NCBI GenBank assembly: GCA_037367405.1
Contig: JAZKJV010005749.1
Coordinates: 372,001-436,000 of the forward strand
Direction of reading: 5' to 3'
Length of the DNA: 64,000 nt
Source of the DNA: Ottelia alismoides
Lineage: Eukaryota > Streptophyta > Magnoliopsida > Alismatales > Hydrocharitaceae
The position numbers and the translations under genes are program-made. Positions 33,101 to 46,273 of the stretch are shown piece after piece. Numbering within the stretch: position 1 is the first letter of the stretch; each line of letters starts with the position of its first letter. The notes beneath the pieces were generated by a model, which had not been told where the DNA came from, made no database searches, and worked only from the letters and a program-made list of their open reading frames with translations.

Positions 33101-33994
33101 TTTATATACAAAATTTATATATTTATAACTTACATAATTACATATTTACATAATTTTAGTTTATCTTTCTGAATTTATTTATTTACATAAATAAATGAGT
33201 ATATATATTATATAGGTATAGTTTACCTATATATTCTATGACTTTTTAATTTTTATAAATTTTTAATGATTTAAATTCTATTCTTTTATTATTGAAATGT
33301 GTTTTATATAATATATACAAATATATAAAATATAAAGATGTTAAAAATATATAGAATATTTATTTTGATTATTATATGCAGGTATACAATACAATAGGGA
33401 CCTAAAAGCTAACTTTTGCATAGCAACTCAAAATTAAATGAAACCACCTTCATTAAATAGATAATTTGATTTTATGAACAATAAAGGTTTTGGTCAATTC
33501 TGAGTTTGTATGGAGGAGATATAGGTCTGAAAAGTTTTATTGTGGCTTTTTATTCCGAGTGCCTCGGCTGCACTGTGTATTATTTTTGAGTGAAATCAAT
33601 TTTATATATTTCTTTGTATTTTTATGTACAAGCTTCATGTTGAGGATTTTATTATTTTTGGTATAAATAATGGAAAATAAAATAGGTCTTCTCAAATCAA
33701 ATTATGGTTTCTGAGATGTATTCTATACAGTTAGCCTCCTTATCCCCCCCTACTTTATTCCTTGTCGACCAAGTCATCATGATGACTGGGTTTCCGTGTC
33801 TAGGATCACTTAGTGTCTTTGACTCTTCATTATTTTTCTTTTCATTCCTTTATTCGTTTATTTTGGAATTAAATGCAGTATTTACTGGTCAATTATTGAG
33901 TGTTATTTTGCACTAATTAATGCTATATACAAGCATTTAGCTAGCGATTTAAGGCCAAAATGAAAGAATAGAGGTGCGAAATGGATATTCATCA
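30118..33994 (-). repeat. 5' LTR of element E (about 3.88 kb)
   Basis: Left end is next to the primer-binding site; right end is gatattcatca. A minus-strand TATA-like TATAAAAT lies at 32599-32606, ggtccgtgtggatcaacc near 32853, and the conserved U3 block at about 33400-33540. The pyrimidine-rich cctactttattccttgtcgacc near 33750 recurs in C, H and I. The LTR interior is very AT-rich (30360-31480 and 32880-33380). Short frames near 31677-32325 are unsupported. Confidence 0.75.
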
Positions 33995-36761
33995 GTCTTT
34001 AGATCCCCATCAAAATACTTGTAAATAATGGTAACTTCTACAAATTAACATTCATTATTTATTTGTAAATAATATGTAATTATATGTACTTATATTGAAA
34101 ATAAAAGAATAAAAAAAGAAAAGAAAATAAATGAAGTATTAAATATACCGAAGGATCCTAAACCCCGAGACCAATCTAATATGGACTTGGTCAACTAGGA
34201 ATAAAGTAATGGGAGTTTTGGGCGACATTATATAGAAACCCTAATTTTAAACCTTGAAAAAAAGCCATTTTTGATCTATTTAGACACACTTCAGATAATA
34301 AATTATCAACATGAAATTTGTACATAAAAATGTATAGAAAATCACAAAAATAATATCCAATAAAAATAATGCACAGTGTAATCTGTACACGTAGATGAAA
34401 ACTCTGCAAACCGAACTTAACAGATCAATATCTCCTCCATATGAACTCAAAATTCACCAAACTCACTGCTATTATATTCTAAATTAAATTATCTATTTAA
34501 TGAAGGTTTCATTAAGAATAGAGTTAAGATACAAAAGGTCATCTTTCTGAGGTACTATTGTACTGTATATATGTATATAATTTTCATATATTTTATTATG
34601 TATATTTTTACTCTCTTTTAAAAAAATTTATATATTATTTGAAACATATTAAAAAAATATATAAAACCATTGAAATACACCTAAAATAAATAATACATTA
34701 TAATATATATGTATACTCTATCTATAAACTATATAAATGAATATATTTACTTATGTAAATAAACTGATAGAAATACAACAAAAATATGTAATTATGTATT
34801 AAAGTTATATATATAATATATAATTATTATTATAATAAGCATTAAAAATGCAAAATATAAATATAATATATTAAACATAGGTAGATATACCTATATTTAG
34901 GCTTGTAAAAATTAACACCCAATAATTGATGTTGTAAAAATAAATAAAAATCACCACAAAATAGAGTGAAAAATAAGGAATATTTTTTATACTTTGAATT
35001 TTAATTAATAAAATCATTTATTTTTTATTATTTAATTAATAAGGATTTTCATCCCTATTTTTTCTTGACTTGGTCCATGTGGACCAATTAGGAGCCAAGG
35101 ATTGTTGACCTCGGGTCAACTGTTCGACCAACCTCTCTAACTCTATCAGAACACGAGAACCATCTTTTTTCTCCCATTTCTACACCATCCTATGTAACCT
35201 CTTTCACATCAAGCTCATCATCTTCATGTTCCTCCCTCAACCCTCTTACATGCCTTACTCTTAGTCCTCACCAACCTCCATCACCCTTCACACCACCTTC
35301 CTCACGAGATAACAATACATGCTATCCATAAATAACCTCCCCATATACCTTTTTTATTTTGATCCCTTTTAGAGTCTTGTAGACCCAATGCTTGGCTCCT
35401 TTGAGCTCCATAGTAGCAGCAGCTAGCTCTGTCAGGTGTCAGCGTGCACAAGGGCATTGAAGAGGAGGCCTACCACCACCGAGCACCCCCTCTAACATGG
35501 TCTTCTTCTCCCTATCCTCGGGTCAGGTATGAGATGCTAGTTTTGGTTAATTTAGTTGAATTTTCATTTCTTAGTTTATTCATACATTTCTTTTTGTGTA
35601 ATTTATCTTAGACTTAGGTTAAATCATAGATTCGTAATTCGTCGGAGCTTAGAGCTCCAGCCTCTATTCGCCATGCTTCTAACATGTCTCCGACATGCCT
35701 GAGCACCCCATCATCTTCCCCTTCACTTCTACATCCTCTCTCATAATTCGGATCGACCTGATTCTATTAGAATCGACGAATCAAGATCCATCGTCAACTG
35801 CTTGTCATAGTTCACCGCCCACCTCATTTTACGTGTATTTCAGCATCAAAACGGGTCGAGGAGGAAGCCCTCGATCCCAGTAGTTCTTTTGTGCAGGAAA
35901 TAAGATCAAAGGCTGAACCTGGAGATCTAATTTGATGAAGAAGATGTCCCCAGGTCGCCTGATCTGGATTGACCTTCCAGGCCTCCTCCGACGAGGCCCG
36001 AATCGCCTAAAGGTGCCCTGTAAGTGCGGAGTGTTTCCAAAAGGCTAATGGACCAAGTAGGAATCTAGGAGGTACTCAGAATCACCAGGAATCAGAGATT
36101 GAAGGTAGGGGAATAATGCTTTCTTCCCCATTCTTCTAGACCACTTTAGAACCGTCGGATCATCATCATGGCCCGGATCTAATCTTGGCCATCCTATATA
36201 ACCGAATCAACGCGCATCCAGGATTGTAGCATTTAAGTGGCGCCTACGTGAATCAAGCCTCGCCGTTCATCTCTGCCATCACACACACAACATGCCTCTG
36301 CCTCAGGTATATTGCACTTAACAACCAATCCTATTTTGTATTTCTTTTCAGTACTATAAATACTTAAATTAATGTAATATTTTGTGTATTAATTGCAACT
36401 AGACCACTTAGATTTTTGGAAGTACAAGTAGGTCCTCATGCCTCATGCTTTCATGCATACCCTTGTAGTTCCGGAACCTATTATTAAATGAAGTGAATGT
36501 TTCCTTAAATTATAATTAGGTCCCTGAATCTGTAACATTTATATTTTTGCATTTTTATCATATTAAATATTTTCATTATTCCAAAAATTCTATGAAAATT
36601 AATATAAGTGCATGATCCTATGCTTTATCACATGTAAATTTTATTTTGGCATTTAACTTATTTTTCTATTTATAAAAATATCAAAACATACATTTTCTTA
36701 CCTATCTAAATATAAAAACCCATAAAAAGATAAAAACTTCTCCAAAAATTTAAAAATTATA

Positions 36762-37024
36762 GGGTTTTTATCAGGTTTGCACCTCTGATATATTACAATA
36801 TCAGTTATGCCCCTCCCTTTTTTGAAATATCAGTTGTGCCCCTACCTTCTTGCAAAATTCACAGTTCTGCTCTTTTGTAATATCAATTATGGCCCTACTT
36901 TACCTTAACAGAAGGGTAGAACTGTGAATTTTGCAAGAAGGTAGGGGCATAACTGATATTGCAAAAAAAGGAGGGGCAAAACTGAAATTGCAATATCTGA
37001 GAGGGGCATAACTGATAAAAACCC
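36762..37024. mobile_element. 263-bp Mutator-type MITE with 9-bp target duplication
   Basis: The element is almost entirely two inverted arms of about 115 bases. Both ends read GGGTTTTTATCAG from outside in, followed by gcccctc and further gcccct-type blocks. It is flanked by identical nine-base repeats aaaattata at 36753-36761 and 37025-37033. Nine-base duplications are typical of Mutator-like transposons. It has no coding capacity, so it would move only with a transposase from elsewhere. Confidence 0.88.
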
Positions 37025-37491
37025 AAAATTATATTATCTATATCATTATATATTCTACCACATATCCAAAAAGCACTAAAAAATACAAAATCTAAAACAT
37101 AAAAATCACAAAACACTAAAAATCTTATAAAAATTAGCAAAAATAATCTAAAAATAAAAAATAGTTCTTTCTGATTTTGATTTTTGCTTACTATATACTA
37201 TATATTAATAATAGCTTTAGGTTTATTATAGAATTATTTTTATTTGTTAAACCTAAAACATTCTCGAATATTTAATCTATATGTTGTTTTATATATTTTG
37301 CGACTTTAAAATCTAAAAAATTAGAAAAAATATGTAAAAATAAAGAACAATATAAAAACACAAAACATTTTATTTTCAAAAATTTAAATATATTTTGACT
37401 TAAGTTTAAATATAAATAGATATATTATATATATACTATATATTACATATAATATCTATAATATCTATATTATTACTATTTATAATTATAT

Positions 37492-38840
37492 GGATATTTA
37501 CCCCCACAAACCTTATAAGCTTTGTCAATTACCTTCTCGACCTTTGAAACAACGTAATTCCTCCCTCGATCTTGTAAACTTGCTAACTCTCACCCCCATG
37601 AGCCCTACGGTTAACTCACATCCATTGGATTGTTACAACCAATGGGGTTCCGTTAGTTTCTTATATATAATCCCCTTTTATATTGCAAAATTTACAATAA
37701 CTGCCCTTCTCCCTTTCTCCCCCTCACCCTCCTCCTCACCTCCCTTTTCCCACCTAGAACCATCTCCACCGATCTCTTCTTCCTTCTTCTCCGGCCGACC
37801 CTCCACCTCCTCTACGATTCTGATATCGACGACTACGACGATGCCCCAGCCTCGCATCCCGCTGGTGAGCATGTAATCGCCATTGTACGTGAAACCTTTG
37901 AAGATGACGACCTTGAAACCAAGGGAGAGAAGCTTGCTCCTCATCCCCCACCACGCTCCTGCCCTTCCTCTGCCCGCAGTAGGAGCTGCCCCCTCCACCG
38001 CCTCCCTCTCTTCCCCTTGTTGCTCTGCCCCCGTAACTCTCCTCCCCCATCTCCACCCGTAGCAGGAGCTGCCCCCTCCACTGCCCCCCCTCCTCCCCTT
38101 GTTCCTCTACCCTTGCTACCTCCTCCCCTTCCTCCGCTCACAACATGACCCACCCCCTCCACCACCTCCCTCTCCTCCCCTAATTAATCTACCCCTGCCA
38201 CCCTCCTCCCCCACCTCCACCTACAGCAGGAGCCGCCCCCAGCCACCCTCTTGCCCCACCTTCGCCCACAATAGGAGCCACTCCCTCCACCGCCTCCCCT
38301 TGTTCATACACCTTGCCACCCTTCTCCCTGCCTCCGCCCGCAACAGGAACCGCCTCCTCCACCGCCTCCCCCACCTCCTCTTATTTGTCTGCCCTTCAGA
38401 TTGGGGGAGGAGAGTTGCAATGCATTTATTCAGCAACAATAAATATTTGACTAATCAGTTCAAGAATTCATCCCACAAAATTTTTACATATCATTTTTGT
38501 GATCAAAAGACATGGTTTATCTATGAAAATAGAAAAAAATGATTTATTGGATGGATGGAGATGTGATGATGAGAGAGAAAATAAAGAGAGGAGGGAGAAG
38601 AAGAGAAATGAAGGAAGATGAAGATGAAGACGAAGAAGGATATGAGGAGGTGGAAGATCCACCATTCGATGCACCTATGATTAGATTAACCCACGTTATT
38701 GACTCAAGTAAAAGTAAAAGTAACAACATGGTCTGTGGGGTAAGATGGAGCAAGTTCCCAGGGTCAAGGGAGGAATTACGTTGCTTCAATGGTCGAGAAG
38801 GTAATTAAAAAAGTTTATAGAGTTCATGGGATAAAATCTC
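37492..38840. mobile_element. 1.35-kb non-autonomous Mutator-like element
   Basis: Imperfect terminal inverted repeats of about 110 bases (37492-37605 against 38725-38840) share cores such as aattaccttctcgacc and caacgtaattcctccct. The element is flanked by a perfect 10-base repeat ataattatat (37482-37491 and 38841-38850). The interior is C/T-rich, unlike the AT-rich LTR around it, and holds tandem repeats. Frames on both strands are low-complexity. A minus-strand stretch near 37845-37960 (SKLLSLGFKVVIFKGFTYNG) is less repetitive and might be captured host sequence. No transposase is visible. Confidence 0.8.
37970..38375. repeat. Degenerate pyrimidine-rich tandem repeats
   Basis: About six variants of a unit built around aggagc-tgcccc-ctccaccgcctcc recur, most of them about 80 bases apart, inside the Mutator-like element. 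They generate Pro/Ser-rich frames on one strand and Gly/Glu-rich frames on the other. Confidence 0.65.
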
Positions 38841-39250
38841 ATAATTATATATCTTATTTTAAAAAATCTAAAAGAAATTAATGATTCATAAAATTAAAAA
38901 AAATAAAATATACAATTAAAAATATAAAAATAGGAAAAAAATAAAATAATAGAAAATAATAAAAGTTAAATATAGTAAAAGCCCACATAAAAATAAGAAA
39001 AATACACAAAACAATTATTCATAATTATCAATAATTGATACTACCTACTGAATACATCCAATGTTTGGCACTCACATTACTTAGAACTATACACATCTTT
39101 ATATGAGTTATAATAAATTCTAACTCATGCTTCACTTTATTGATAACTTATCTATTCATGGGTTAATTGTTGTTTTATTTGAGATTGATCGCCATAGCGA
39201 GTGTCATTCTAGCCATGTTAGAAATGACAAGTCAATCTTTAGTAATTAGT

Positions 39251-39874
39251 TAACACCGTAAAAGGGCTATGCATCGTATAATGATACAAGTCTTAGTGTC
39301 AAAGGCACAATAGATACTCAAAAGATACACAACCAGGTGCATTCCCAAAAAAACATGTGCAGACGACTCAACATTCTCTTAATAGGTACACTAATCAACA
39401 TCAAAAAATACATATGTTGAATTAATAAGGCACTTGAGAGGATGCTTGTTCCAATGGGAGGAAGAGAAGAAAAGACACAATCCTATCCCCCCATAAACCA
39501 ACCTTCCATCTACTCTTTTAGTTCTGACAACTAAAGAGACTATGGACTGAATTCAATAATAGAGATTATTCCCTAGTGTTTAGGATTGGGTCCTTAGGAG
39601 AGTCTCTTGGACTGGAACCTTAGGTGACGTTTCAACTCTTTGCTTATAAATGCTGTTAACACTTATTGTCATATCCCTTATTATATATGTATACACAGAC
39701 AGTCTGATAATTAGGGAAGTTGAGTTCCTTTTGAGTAGAGCTACATTCAACATAGAATTGTAGGATCACCAAAAATCGAGAGTTCTCAATGCATTAAGTC
39801 TTTCATATTCACATGCACGATCAGAGATTCAAGCACTTATTCATTCTTTATTTGCTCGAGGACGAGTAAATTTT
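39251..39874 (+). other. 3' internal stub of element G
   Basis: Homologous to 14100-14715 of A, including aaaagggct-tgcatcg, gacaactaaagagac, gagagtctcttggactggaacctt and ttgctcgaggacgag. It holds no gene. It shows that G once had an internal region of A's kind, all of which except this 3' end has been lost. Confidence 0.7.
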
Positions 39875-39887
39875 AAGTATAGAGGAG
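39875..39887 (+). other. Polypurine tract of element G
   Basis: taagtatagaggag-like sequence directly before the LTR start tgataaatc. One G of the run is replaced by A. Confidence 0.75.
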
Positions 39888-39974
39888 TGATAAATCTCTG
39901 ATTTATCATCATTAATTTCATTTATTATCTCTCTATCTTAAATAATTTTATTTGATTAATAATTAATAATTCAT
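39888..39974 (+). repeat. 3' LTR of element G, first 87 bases
   Basis: Begins with the palindrome tgataaatc-tct-gatttatca and is interrupted after 87 bases by solo LTR H. It continues at 43726. Confidence 0.75.
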
Positions 39975-42900
39975 TGAATAGACAAATTTTACGAGGGTTA
40001 AATGTAGTCCACACAAGGCAGGAGCTATACTGTCTCTGAAGCGACCGCTCACGACACTCGACTAATTCAAAAATTAACCGATAAATGAATATAACAATGA
40101 AAATAAAATGTGGAGTTTAAATTCATTATAACTCAACAAATGTGCATATAGATATAAGTATGTGTAGAGTGTTGAACACAAGGAGCAAACTAGTTTGATT
40201 AGGCAATAAATGCACACAATTTATGTTCTTCTTGTCTATGTATTTTTGTATGGGTTTTTATTTTATATTTTGTATGGATTTTGATTTTATATTTTTAAAT
40301 GTTTTTCAACTTTATAAAATTTTTATTTTCTTTTATATTTTTATATTTTTCATTTCTTTTTCTTTTTTAATTAACTTATATAGGAATATATAAGGCAATA
40401 TATACATTATAAGGTTATATATTTATAAACATACCTTAAAATAAATAAAAAGTCTAAAATAAAATAATGTTGGGGTTTAATTAATTTTCTACTATTTTTT
40501 GATTTTTTATATAATTTTGCTAATTTATATATATTTTTAACTCAAAAATAGACAAAACATGAATTCAATAAATATGTAGACATAATTTGGAAATTAAAAA
40601 TAGCAAAAAATGTCCAAAAATTGTTGAAATCATTTTTAAAATATAGATACTAATATAAAGAAAATTAAAAAAAATACATATTTTTAGAGTTTTATGAATT
40701 TTATATATTTTTATTGAATTTTGGAGCTTTTAATTTTTTTTAAATTTTTTCTATTTTTAGGATTTTTTCTAGAGTAACAAAATACTGAAATACACATTTT
40801 TGAGGAAATTTTCAAAATAATTTTATTTTTTTTTTAATTTTTAATTAAAATAATGCCAAATATGTTATTTTTGATTTTTAGAAAAGAGGAAAAAGTCCTA
40901 AAATGCTATTCGAAAAATATGGTATGAAACTACAATCTAACATGCACTTAATCCAATTTTTGCAATTTTTTTCAAGCGTGGATGTTATTTTTAATAAATA
41001 AAAAACTATCACAAAAATTAATGAACTAGTAAGGGTATTTTTGCAATTAAAAATAAAGTTTGGGAATAAAATACAGTTTACCCAAAAATATTCAACTAAT
41101 ATTAAATGTTCTTAGACTAAACAATATCTCCACAAAATTATCACCTCACGTGGGACCGCACATGAGGTGACGTGGACTGGACCCAAAAGCAAAAAGTAGG
41201 AATAGCATGGGTTCCAGTGCAATTTTTACAAAACTTTTAAATGACAGTTGAAAGTTTCAGTATTAAATAATAAATTACAAAATGGAGGGAGTGAAGATTG
41301 CAAAATACCTCCACTACTACATGATTCAACGAGCGAGATTCTCCACTTATCCAAGTGTCGTGTGGAGGACGCGCGATGACGGTTCGCATATGGCTGGCTA
41401 AGATCAGATCTTCGAGTGATGATCATTGGCGGAGGTATGGATGCATCCAACGACCGACAAGCGATCTGAAAGGTCGAGGCGATTGAAAGGTTGCTGCTTC
41501 GCACGAAGAATAGGGAAGAAGGTCTCCTTCCTCGAGCATTGATTCGTGATTCTGGGCTGCTCTAACTGCCTCCTCACTGCGATATGGATCCGAAGCTTCC
41601 TGGAGGTATCCTCTATCTAGTAGCAAGCTAAAAAAACTCCGTGGACTGCCGGTGCAGCCTACGGAGTGCAAGGAAGCTTCATCGACTTGGACTTCTTCCT
41701 TGACTCCAAAATAGCCCTCAACTGAAGTTCTGTGCTCGAAACCTGCATGCTAAGAAAGTAGGGTCGAGGGAAAATTGCCTCGACCCGTTAGCGGGTGAAA
41801 TGGGCAGAAGATGGGGTGTAGCAGAGGTGTTCCGGCGAGGGAGCGGAGGTGGAACACCCAAATCTTGACCCAGTAATGGCCAAATGATTCGGAGGCACGT
41901 GCGATGTAGGAGAAGCAAAGGGAAACGAAGTGAGGTGGTCTACAGGGTCGGAAACAATAAGGTGCATGGTGGAGGTGTTCGCCGGAGTTAAGATCTGACG
42001 AACTGTGAAGAATCTAAGTTATGCTAATGTGTTGGATCAAAATCTAAAATAATGACAAGATTGAAATGCTGGAAGTAAACCTAAGCTAAAAGGCAAGAAA
42101 AGAAACTTCACTGGGCCAGAGCCAAGGAGATGGTACCTCGACGGCAACGCACCACCAGAGATGGTGGAAACGACCCCTCCTCACTCCTCCACTCTCTAAA
42201 CAACTGGGAGAGTGAGCATTCACCTCGCTCGAGCCCAAGAACACGCTCAGTAGGGGAGAAATGGGAAGAAGGGGATTCAAACTTGAAAAATGGCAAGGAG
42301 GAAGATTATGTATAGGCTAGTGAACGAGCGACAAAGATCGAGGTTGCTAGCATGATGCAACGTTCCTCTGATCAAAAAATGACACATGTGTGATAGAGGG
42401 AGAATCGAGGAAGGAAAATGAAGAACGAATCAATCCGAATCGATGATTACATCGATTGGTGAAAAAAGGAAGAAACTCGGATCGGGTGCTAGAGCTGACA
42501 ACCTGGGCTCCTGGGGAGAAGAGTTGACTGGGTTCAATACTTGACTCCCCCTGGTTAGTCCACGTGGACCAACTAGAAAAAAGGCAACCTAGTATTATTT
42601 ATAATATCAATATTAAATAGTTATGGTTTAATTAATGTTTATTTATAAAAAAATGTTTATTATTTTTTGTAGTATTTTATAATGATTATTGTTTATTTTT
42701 ATGGTCTTATATATTACAAGACACATTTTTGGGTTTGTTTATAAGTATATTTACCTATATTTTATATATTTTATTTTATATATTTTATTTTGATTTTATT
42801 ATTTTATTTTCTTAATTTATATATTTATAACTTAATTTTAGATATATAAATATATTTTTATTGTATTTTCTGATATAGTATGTACACTTAAATAAATAAG

Positions 42901-43720
42901 TGTATTAATTATATATGTATAAGTATATATATTTCATCTATGTATTTATATAGACTATTTTATTTTTTGTTTTTTTTATGGTTTTATTTTATTCTAAATA
43001 TATACATATATTATAAATTATAATTACAAAATTATAAAAGTATAAAATTATAAAAATAATGAAGAATAAATAGAATGAATATTTTATTCAGATATATTTT
43101 ACAATAGGGGTCCAAAACTTAACTTTTCCATATTAACTCCAAATTAAATGAAACCACCTTCGTTAAATAGCTTATTGAATGTTGTATATAACTAAAGTGA
43201 TTTTCTACATTTAGATTCCATATAGAGAAGATATGGGTCTGGGAAGTTTGGATTTTGGATACTTATTCAGAGTATAAAATATATACTGTATATTATTTTT
43301 GAGTGAGCTCAATTTTGGATTTTTATTTGTATTTTTATCTACAACTTTATTGTACAAAGTTTCTTTATTTGAGGTATAAATAATAGAAAATAAATTAGGT
43401 CCCAAAATGACTTATTGATGAGTAAATGAATGAGGAATTTTTATTGGATATTTGGCCCTTATCTCCCCCGACTTTATTCCTTGTCGACCCAGTCATCAGG
43501 ATGCCTAGGTCTCGAGGTTTAAGGTCATAAAATACCTTTGGCATTTTATTCTTTTTCTTTTCTTTATTCTTTAATTTTGGCTTTAAAAACTATATTTATA
43601 TACAATAAATGGAAGAAATAATGAATTTTAATTTGTATAAAATAATGCTATTTGCATGCATTTGCTAGGGTTTTTAAGGCCAAAATAGTATAATAAACTT
43701 GATGAAAGGGAGATTCATCA
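39975..43720 (-). repeat. Solo LTR H (3,746 bp)
   Basis: Complete minus-strand LTR from tgaatagaca to the end gagattcatca, with no internal region on either side. It is flanked by ttcat (39970-39974) and ctcat (43721-43725), a near-perfect target duplication. Inside are gtgttgaacacaaggagc near 40169, tccacgtggaccaactag near 42550, the conserved U3 block (about 43105-43250) and cgactttattccttgtcgaccc near 43469. The structure fits recombination between the two LTRs of an inserted element. GC-richer frames at 41226-42315 lie in the R-U5 part and are unsupported. Confidence 0.78.
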
Positions 43721-45168
43721 CTCATATTAACAAATGACCCTTTGTAAATAATTAACATAAAATATTATTTATAAATAAATACACTAAAGTGTTTATTATT
43801 TTATTTATTCTTCTTATTTAACATATAATAAAAATTAGTTTAATATATTATATTATTTATAAATAAAAAAGTGAAAAATATATAAAGAAATAAAAATAAG
43901 TGTTTTTTTAATTCACTAAAAATGCTTGCAAAAGATTAATATGTATATATATATGATGTTATTAGATCTTGAATCCTATATGAAAGTTGTAGATCTCGAA
44001 AACATCTACAACTTTCATGTTAAATACTTTTTCTAATTTAACCTCTAATTTTTATTGGTTTTATACTAATTTATTGATTTTGGATTATTCTGATTGGGCC
44101 TCGTGGCCCAATCATATTACAACATGTCAATGGTTCTTAGTAGAGACCCTCCTATTTCTTTGGACTGCCTAATCTCCAAGATCAGATAACTCTTTCCTTC
44201 CAAACGCACATTGATTCTCCATTGTCTTATCACACCCATCAGAGCGATCATCAGAACAGCCATTGGATCACATAATACAATGGTAGATCTGTTTCTTCTA
44301 CCTCCACTCCCTCGATCTCCAAAGGATGTGAGTTAGGAAGACGACAACTTCCCCATTTTTTCCCAACTTCCTCGAGCACCCTCTCCATCAACTGACAATG
44401 TCAACTTCTTCATCAGACCTTCCTCTTCCACGCCAACCGTCAAGAAATTTCATCTCTCATGTGCGACTATGAGTGAGGGTTGAAACCATTGCCTGTCATA
44501 AACCTCCACTACCTTAAAAATCCATATCCTCCTCTGACAATTGATATCCACCATTTTCGTGTGCCGTCTCCGAGCCTAGGTCCTCCTTAAGCAATAGTGT
44601 GAGAGCAATTTTGTGGGCAAAAATCGAGACCTTCTCAAGCGAGATCCTCGATCGAAGTTCACCATGTTTCAGCCACTGCTCGTGGCTAATTGAGCTTCCA
44701 CCCAGCCAAGGTGGTTAAGCGACGAACATAGAAGCATTCAAGCTTCTTTGAAGGCTAAGATTCAGTTCCTTCATTCCCATTCATTTCTCCAAGTGGGTCT
44801 CCATTCCATTTTCACTTTAATTTCTCTATTTACTTCTCAATTATTTAAGCATATTTCTTCTCATCTAATCGCATCTAAAGCTTCACCACACCATATGTAT
44901 CTTCGCGTACATCCTTGTTGTCTCATTCCGTTTCTCCATGCTCATGAACACCTCAATCCATTCTTATGCTTCCAAAAATTGAGAACCAATTTAGGTCTCT
45001 TATCTATCACCTTTGTCGAGGCCCCATTTCATTCCCGTTAGCATCCTATCCACTTGGGTATTTGATTTCTCCCCTCCAGGTACCAAGGACATTCATTGAT
45101 CGAAGCTCGTGAATCATCTCCAATCATCACATTCACCTCTGACGAGTGGTTACCAGACCCCTGTACCA

Positions 45169-46051
45169 AGAGATGCAAGAGGATGTGGATATATCTATAT
45201 TCATTCATATCCATATCCGTTTTTATGAGGATATGGATGTTTTTTATTCTAGAGAATATGGATGCAAATATGGATGTTGATATTTAACATCTGACGAATA
45301 GGGATATTAAAATACATATTTTGATGAATACATATAAAGATACACATACACACACATATATATTCAAATGAATATGAATACAAATATTCGTTTTCCTATC
45401 TTAATATTTTAATATATCAATAAAACATAATACCTTTCATAATAAACTATAATAAACGATGTCGTTTATGTTGTTCTTCAATGTCTCGTTGCTTTATGGA
45501 ATATACCATACTCGTTACGTTGTATTTTTATTTAATTGCATTTTAGGTGATTACGACATGATAATTTGATCAATGTGATATTCTTCTCAAGCGATGTATG
45601 ATTAGGTATATTTTTTTTGTAATTATGATCATATCGTGCACCTTATTAATTACATGACTATGATGTGTTGATTGAAAAATTAAATGATCACATCTTGTGT
45701 TATAATCCTACTTATTAAGATAAATAAGACATATATGTTTGTTTATTATTTAGTTACCTTTTCTGATTATTATCATAGAAGTGAACGTGAATATTTTTGT
45801 GTAGTTGTTATAAAACTTTTTCATAAAAATATATAATACAAGACAACCGTAGGATAATTCATATTCGTTTGTTGAAAATTCATATCCAAATTTTGAACAC
45901 CTGTTTTACACTAGTATCATTTAAAGGATATGGTTCCATGATCAATGCAATCATATAGCATTTGTGTCCATATCCATATTTGAATTCAAAAATGAATAAA
46001 GATATGATATGAACCACATCAGTATTCGTATCCAACCGTTCGCATCCTTAA
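45169..46051. mobile_element. Probable non-autonomous hAT-like element
   Basis: About 880 bases rich in ggatatgg/catatcc motifs near both ends. The ends are roughly inverted: agatgcaagaggatgtggata at the left, and on the opposite strand at the right aaggatgcgaacgg then ttggata. Imperfect 8-base flanks ctgtacca (45161-45168) and ttgtactg (46052-46059) could be an aged target duplication. Clustered subterminal motifs and 8-base duplications fit hAT elements. No transposase is visible. Confidence 0.45.
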
Positions 46052-46273
46052 TTGTACTGGTCACCTCTAATGCATCCTCGATTCAACCCCATCTTTGCCA
46101 GGACATCAGCTTCCTCCTTTGGCCCTCAATCAGGACTGAAGACTGAGGAGGAACAATGTGGATCTCGTCATAGCCCCATCTTGTCACTGATCTGTAAGGA
46201 GAAGGAAGACCTGCACTCTACATCTACCGTAGGATCTCCGTGATCTTACGATGTAGGAGCTCCCGACCGACCA

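Larger units (their letters stand above)
33995..39250 (+). repeat. 5' LTR of element G, interrupted by two DNA transposons
   Basis: The start is truncated by E by an estimated 30-40 bases. The U3 block near 34436-34550 (atgaactcaaaattcaccaaactcact) matches A's U3. A donor-like CAG|GTATGA lies near 35527, and the U5 hallmark tggcactcacattac at about 39067. Removing the MITE (36762-37024) and the Mutator-like element (37492-38840) with their duplications leaves about 3.6 kb, the usual length here. The right end is approximate and joins a 3' internal stub, so the coding part of G is deleted. Confidence 0.65.

Noticed and set aside
37980..38380. CRISPR array
   Set aside because: The repeats are degenerate, directly tandem and pyrimidine-rich without unique spacers, in a eukaryotic transposon.
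44100..45190. Host gene between solo LTR H and the hAT-like element
   Set aside because: The sequence continues the G 3' LTR (plus strand of the R-U5 region). The 97-codon frame has no recognisable domain.
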